Source: Stratiolaelaps scimitus
Taxonomy: Eukaryota > Arthropoda > Arachnida > Mesostigmata > Laelapidae
Assembly (NCBI GenBank): GCA_019614645.1
Contig: JABWDB010000047.1
Coordinates: 682,001 to 746,000 of the forward strand
Direction: 5' to 3'
Length of the DNA stretch: 64,000 bases
A program made the translations under genes and the position numbers. The notes below the pieces were generated by a model. It did not search any database, was not told the origin of the DNA, and saw only the letters and a list, made by a program, of their open reading frames with translations. Positions 61,101 to 64,000 of this stretch are shown here, piece by piece (positions within the stretch are counted from its first letter, which is position 1; each line of letters opens with the position of its first letter).

Positions 61101-63857
61101 AAATCCGGCGTACTCTCTGAGTGTTCCGGTGAGTCACACATCAGAGGTTGACTATAAGTAAAATTCTATAGCGCCATCCATTTTGGGGCTAGTTGCTTTG
61201 GCAGGTGAGTTGTTAAACACTCCTTAGCGGATTCCGGCTTCCATGGCCACCGTCCTGCTTCTTTCTTTCTTTTAGCAACTAACACCCTTTATAGATTTCA
61301 TGCGCATTACAGCGTGTGTAATCTCAGGCTTGAATTTATCCCTTGTTCAAGAAAGGGTTGTACACATGTATCGTATACGATGAGCCCACCGAGCCTATAG
61401 TGGCACTGTAGACACATGTAGGTCGTATGAGGGTCACTGTGTGTTTGAAACACGCATGAGTATATATGTACAAGAGTTCGGCTGCAGCGCGCCTCTGGTC
61501 AAGCGTCGACTACAGTTTGTGCTGTTTGTTATAAGACAGTTGTCTAAGCAATCTGTAGTCGAACTCTTGTACATATATACTGATGTTAATTAATGTCAAT
61601 TATTCATTACGTTCATTCCCCTAATAACTTTGTTAACTGGGGAACAACTGTTGGTGCTCTATAATGACCTGAAGTATTTCAACTAAGGACAAGAATAAGT
61701 GGCTGTGAATTTCACACTTCATTATATCTCGGTCAGTATTATCAGCCGCATTGTGCTAATATTGCGTATTTCAGAGCCAGTATGCGTCTAGCCTACCAGG
61801 ATATTTCTGCCGCCCAGAAGAAGAAGGAGCAACAAATGAGCTCCATGGACCCGAAAAAGGCCGAGCAGGTGGAAAGGCTTGGTACGTACGACAACGATGG
61901 GCGTTGCTTATGGGCAATAAAATTATTCACTATTACAGATTAAGGATCAGGTTCATCCTTTCGATGTCATCATTCACTGACACCGTAGATATTTGCGTCA
62001 CGGATTGCACTATGCGCCTTACAGTGGCGTACTATGCCTACACGAACAGCGAAAACTTGTCCATGACCCATTGAAGGTTTCGTTTATTTTCATCAGTTCG
62101 TTCGTGGCTTTTCGATAAGCTGGCCCGATGCGGCGGCTCTATTTGAACGTGATTATGATTGCTGACTTTTGTCGTTTTTGTCGTGTATGCTATCTGGATC
62201 AGGTATGGGCTTCGGGGGAGGTCATGGAGTGTCGCATTCAGCACTCTCCGACATGAAGGTGATCAGCCAGGATGAGCCTAGCGGACGTGGGGACGACTCC
62301 CGAGGAGAGAAACTTAGCAAGGGCAGCAGTTCAGTGTTCGTGCTTTCGGCCGTTGACGATGATGAAGAAGAGGACGATGAGTATTTCGTGAAGAGCTTCA
62401 AGAGTCTCGGCTTCGGAGGACCACCGAAATACTCGGATTCACCATTTTCTCGCAACGTCAAAAATAGCAACAATAATAGCAGCAACGACAATAACAACAG
62501 CAGCAGCAGTGAGTTGTTCCTCTTGCTCGCGTTTAGGCAATTCGATTAATCAGTTAAACTGCATTAGTCACAGGGAAAAAGGGCGGACCAGGAGGGGCAC
62601 GAAGAACGGGACAAAACTAATTGCTTCTAAAGAGTGATTATATTATGTTCTTCGAGTGAAAGATCTCCCAGTCTCCCACGTAAACTTTGTGGCTTCGTCA
62701 ATGAGCCACACAAATAGATTTAAGCTTCCGTAGCAATATTTCCAGTTGCTCAAAACACAAAAAGTCTATGTCACAGAGATGTGTCTAGTCAGAGTAAAAA
62801 ACAACCCTTGGTGGCCCCAGTGGCGTATACAATGCTCTTCACCTAGATGGTCTTGAATACCGATGATAATAAAGACACCGCTTTAACTCGATCTAATAAT
62901 GATCGAGATAGAATTCTTCTCTTGGTTTTTTTCAATCCCTGTGCCTGGCCTGGTGCTGCGTTCGCGTGGGCCTTGCAATCGGGTGAGACACATAGGTGCA
63001 CGTGTTCTATTCCCGCCGTAGCGCATTTACATTTAAGTGGTCCGCCTTATGAAGCAATGCCGAAAGTTCTACCGTGGACTGAGTTAAATGCTGGCTAAGC
63101 GTTAGCCCGGAAATTTACCGTTGTTCTTCACAGTCATAGAAAACCACTGAGGCATGTAGGCTCCCGCCAAACCGGTGACAAGTTATGGGCAAACTAACCT
63201 GGTAACACTGTTCACGCTCCCAATCGCAGGTGATTGGAGTAAAGCCGGCGATGACTGGACGGTCATCGATTCGAAAAATCCTGGCTGGGGCAAGAACGAT
63301 CTTCAGTGGCTAGATGACTACATTGAAAGGAGTGTTCCTGGCTCTAAACAAAATAGCGCCGCAAATTCAGCATCGTCCCGGTCATCTACAAGTGCGACAG
63401 CTTCAGCCAAATTCGGAAATGTAAATATTTCCTATTTAGTTAACTTCGTCAATCTATACGATTGCTGCATGGTGTGCAGGTGTCCCCTACGTAAGACGAG
63501 TCATGGACGTCAACCACCACTTGTAGTAGACCTATTAAATAATTTTAGAACCTGATGAATGATATTTGTGTGCTGTGTTTGGTAGCATTTGTTAGCTATA
63601 GCAAGTGTTGGTTGTGAAAATTCGAAAAAGTGATCCTATGAAAAGTAGAGATCATGGAAAATGTGTCATTTATTTCGTTTCTCAATTATTGCCTTTCGTA
63701 GGATTCCGCATCAGCTCGGGGCATGCCCAAGTCATCGACAATCGGCGCTCTGTCAAGCAGTTCGTCTTCAGGTAGTGCTCCGGAAGCCGTGAAGAAGTTT
63801 GCTAACGCGAAGTCAATCAGCTCCGAGCAGTTCTTTGGCGGAGACCAATCAAATGAT
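48948..63857 (+). CDS. ArfGAP3: Arf GTPase-activating protein, ARFGAP2/3 type (ten exons visible, runs off the window)
   Basis: Stimulates GTP hydrolysis on Arf proteins in Golgi COPI coat recycling (family knowledge). Exons: 48948-49019, 51121-51270, 51602-51748, 52019-52156, 52690-52944, 53577-53737, 61775-61881, 62203-62508, 63230-63420 and 63702-63857, all in continuous frame; 561 residues are visible. The N-terminus [10 protein letters not shown] and the zinc finger CX2CX16CX2C (Cys26, 29, 46, 49) with the arginine finger region (HRGLG, Arg54) identify the GAP domain. Residues about 180-202 are Asn/Gln-rich. Exons 6-7 encode a charged, probably coiled-coil stretch ending in the conserved ERLGMGFG, typical of ARFGAP2/3. 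Exon 8 has an acidic run, and the last visible exon has [10 protein letters not shown], matching the family's C-terminal repeats. The last donor is at 63858, so C-terminal exons lie beyond the edge. Confidence 0.92.
52414..52447. repeat. Perfect 34-bp palindrome in ArfGAP intron 4
   Basis: The sequence reads the same on both strands without a spacer. Its centre is CCATGGCCATGG, flanked by TTCACATCTTG and its complement. It lies between ArfGAP exons 4 and 5. Confidence 0.88.
53985..54210. repeat. Long TA-rich microsatellite ending in a GC-rich palindrome
   Basis: Near-continuous TATA repeats run from about 53985 to 54170 in ArfGAP intron 6. They are followed at 54183-54210 by a perfect 28-bp palindrome starting GGGTGCGGCTTATA. 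Apparent minus-strand open frames here only translate the repeat. Confidence 0.85.
54888..55011 (-). CDS. Membrane-anchor first coding exon of an unknown gene, antisense inside ArfGAP intron 6
   Basis: On the minus strand ATG at 55011, in a CACCAAAATGG context, opens a 41-codon exon. It ends at a consensus GTAAGT donor at 54887. After MGLSRVAK there is a hydrophobic helix of about 20 residues ([20 protein letters not shown]), then a short polar stretch ending DPENC. This resembles the start of a type II membrane protein such as a neprilysin-like peptidase, but nothing proves a family. An acceptor-like TTTTCTAG lies at about 55087, so the 5' side may be a spliced untranslated exon. I found no convincing downstream exons before the host gene's earlier exons. 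They could lie further left, beyond several ArfGAP exons. Confidence 0.4.
58091..58121. repeat. TA microsatellite
   Basis: An uninterrupted run of TA dinucleotides in ArfGAP intron 6. Shorter TA runs occur at 20800, 22195, 42075 and 45146. Confidence 0.85.
61458..61581. repeat. Inverted repeat in ArfGAP intron 6
   Basis: Two 22-bp arms (61458-61479 and 61560-61581) starting AGTATATATGTACAAGAG are exact reverse complements. Weaker pairing continues inwards (CTGCAG against CTGTAG), and an inner GACTACAG/CTGTAGTC pair lies in the loop. Confidence 0.72.
62940..63115 (+). repeat. Copy of the dispersed repeat, ArfGAP intron 8
   Basis: It contains CATTTACATTTAAGTGGTCC, the GCAATGCCGAAAG motif and GTTAAATGCTGGCT, in the same order as at 16680-16785. 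It lies in the intron between exons 8 and 9 of the ArfGAP gene. No target duplication was found. Confidence 0.5.
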
Positions 63858-64000
63858 GTAAGTTATCCGCTTAATGACATCCAAATGGTTGACATCTGAC
63901 ACAAATTAGAATATGAATGTTCGATTAATCATAGACCCGATATTATTGATGTTTTAGTCGGTCTAGAGTGATTGAAACACCGTCACATTTATATTCCTGT

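Noticed and set aside
1..64000. CRISPR arrays, operons and other prokaryotic features
   Set aside because: The window is plainly eukaryotic, with spliced genes. The only repeats are dispersed elements, hairpins and microsatellites.

Overview
The window looks like arthropod nuclear DNA, possibly from a mite or tick. This rests on short coding exons with GT-AG introns, an AT-rich background, arthropod-type Tc1/mariner and non-LTR elements, and tRNA-derived SINEs. The species assignment is inference. No prokaryotic features were seen.

The left 37 kb is a dipeptidyl peptidase III (DPP3, peptidase family M49) cluster with three complete 12-exon genes. Copy A (3251-9612, +) and copy C (29823-36229, -) sit in the arms of a large inverted duplication, roughly 3.23-11.48 kb against 28.58-36.25 kb. 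By eye their proteins are about 98% identical. Copy B (18627-26203, +) is an older, divergent paralogue in the spacer. All three keep every splice phase and the catalytic architecture (HExxGH plus EECRAE), but copy B reads HEYFGH instead of HELLGH. Only copy C has a visible upstream exon (37107-37251) that splices in frame and would add a transmembrane anchor. It may therefore make both a membrane-bound and a cytosolic form.

The spacer and arms are rich in mobile DNA. It includes a broken Tc1-like transposon, a GC-rich endonuclease-bearing non-LTR retrotransposon with a 718-codon open frame, a decayed Jockey/R1-type LINE, reverse transcriptase fragments and several tRNA-derived SINEs. Comparing the arms dates some events: one SINE insertion has its empty site in the other arm, a 788-bp deletion has 3-bp microhomology, and small palindromes are present in one arm only.

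From 37 to 48.9 kb the DNA is mostly non-coding. It holds an internally deleted mariner with perfect terminal repeats, a 108-bp perfect foldback, a short two-exon minus-strand gene candidate near 46.7-47.1 kb, and scattered repeats. From 48948 to the right edge runs an ARFGAP2/3-type Arf GTPase-activating protein gene with ten exons visible. It is incomplete at the window end. Its 8-kb sixth intron holds a minus-strand exon encoding a membrane anchor of unknown identity.

Exon limits were assigned by reading splice sites and keeping the reading frame. No transcript data, alignment or database search was available, and percentages and substitution counts are by-eye estimates.
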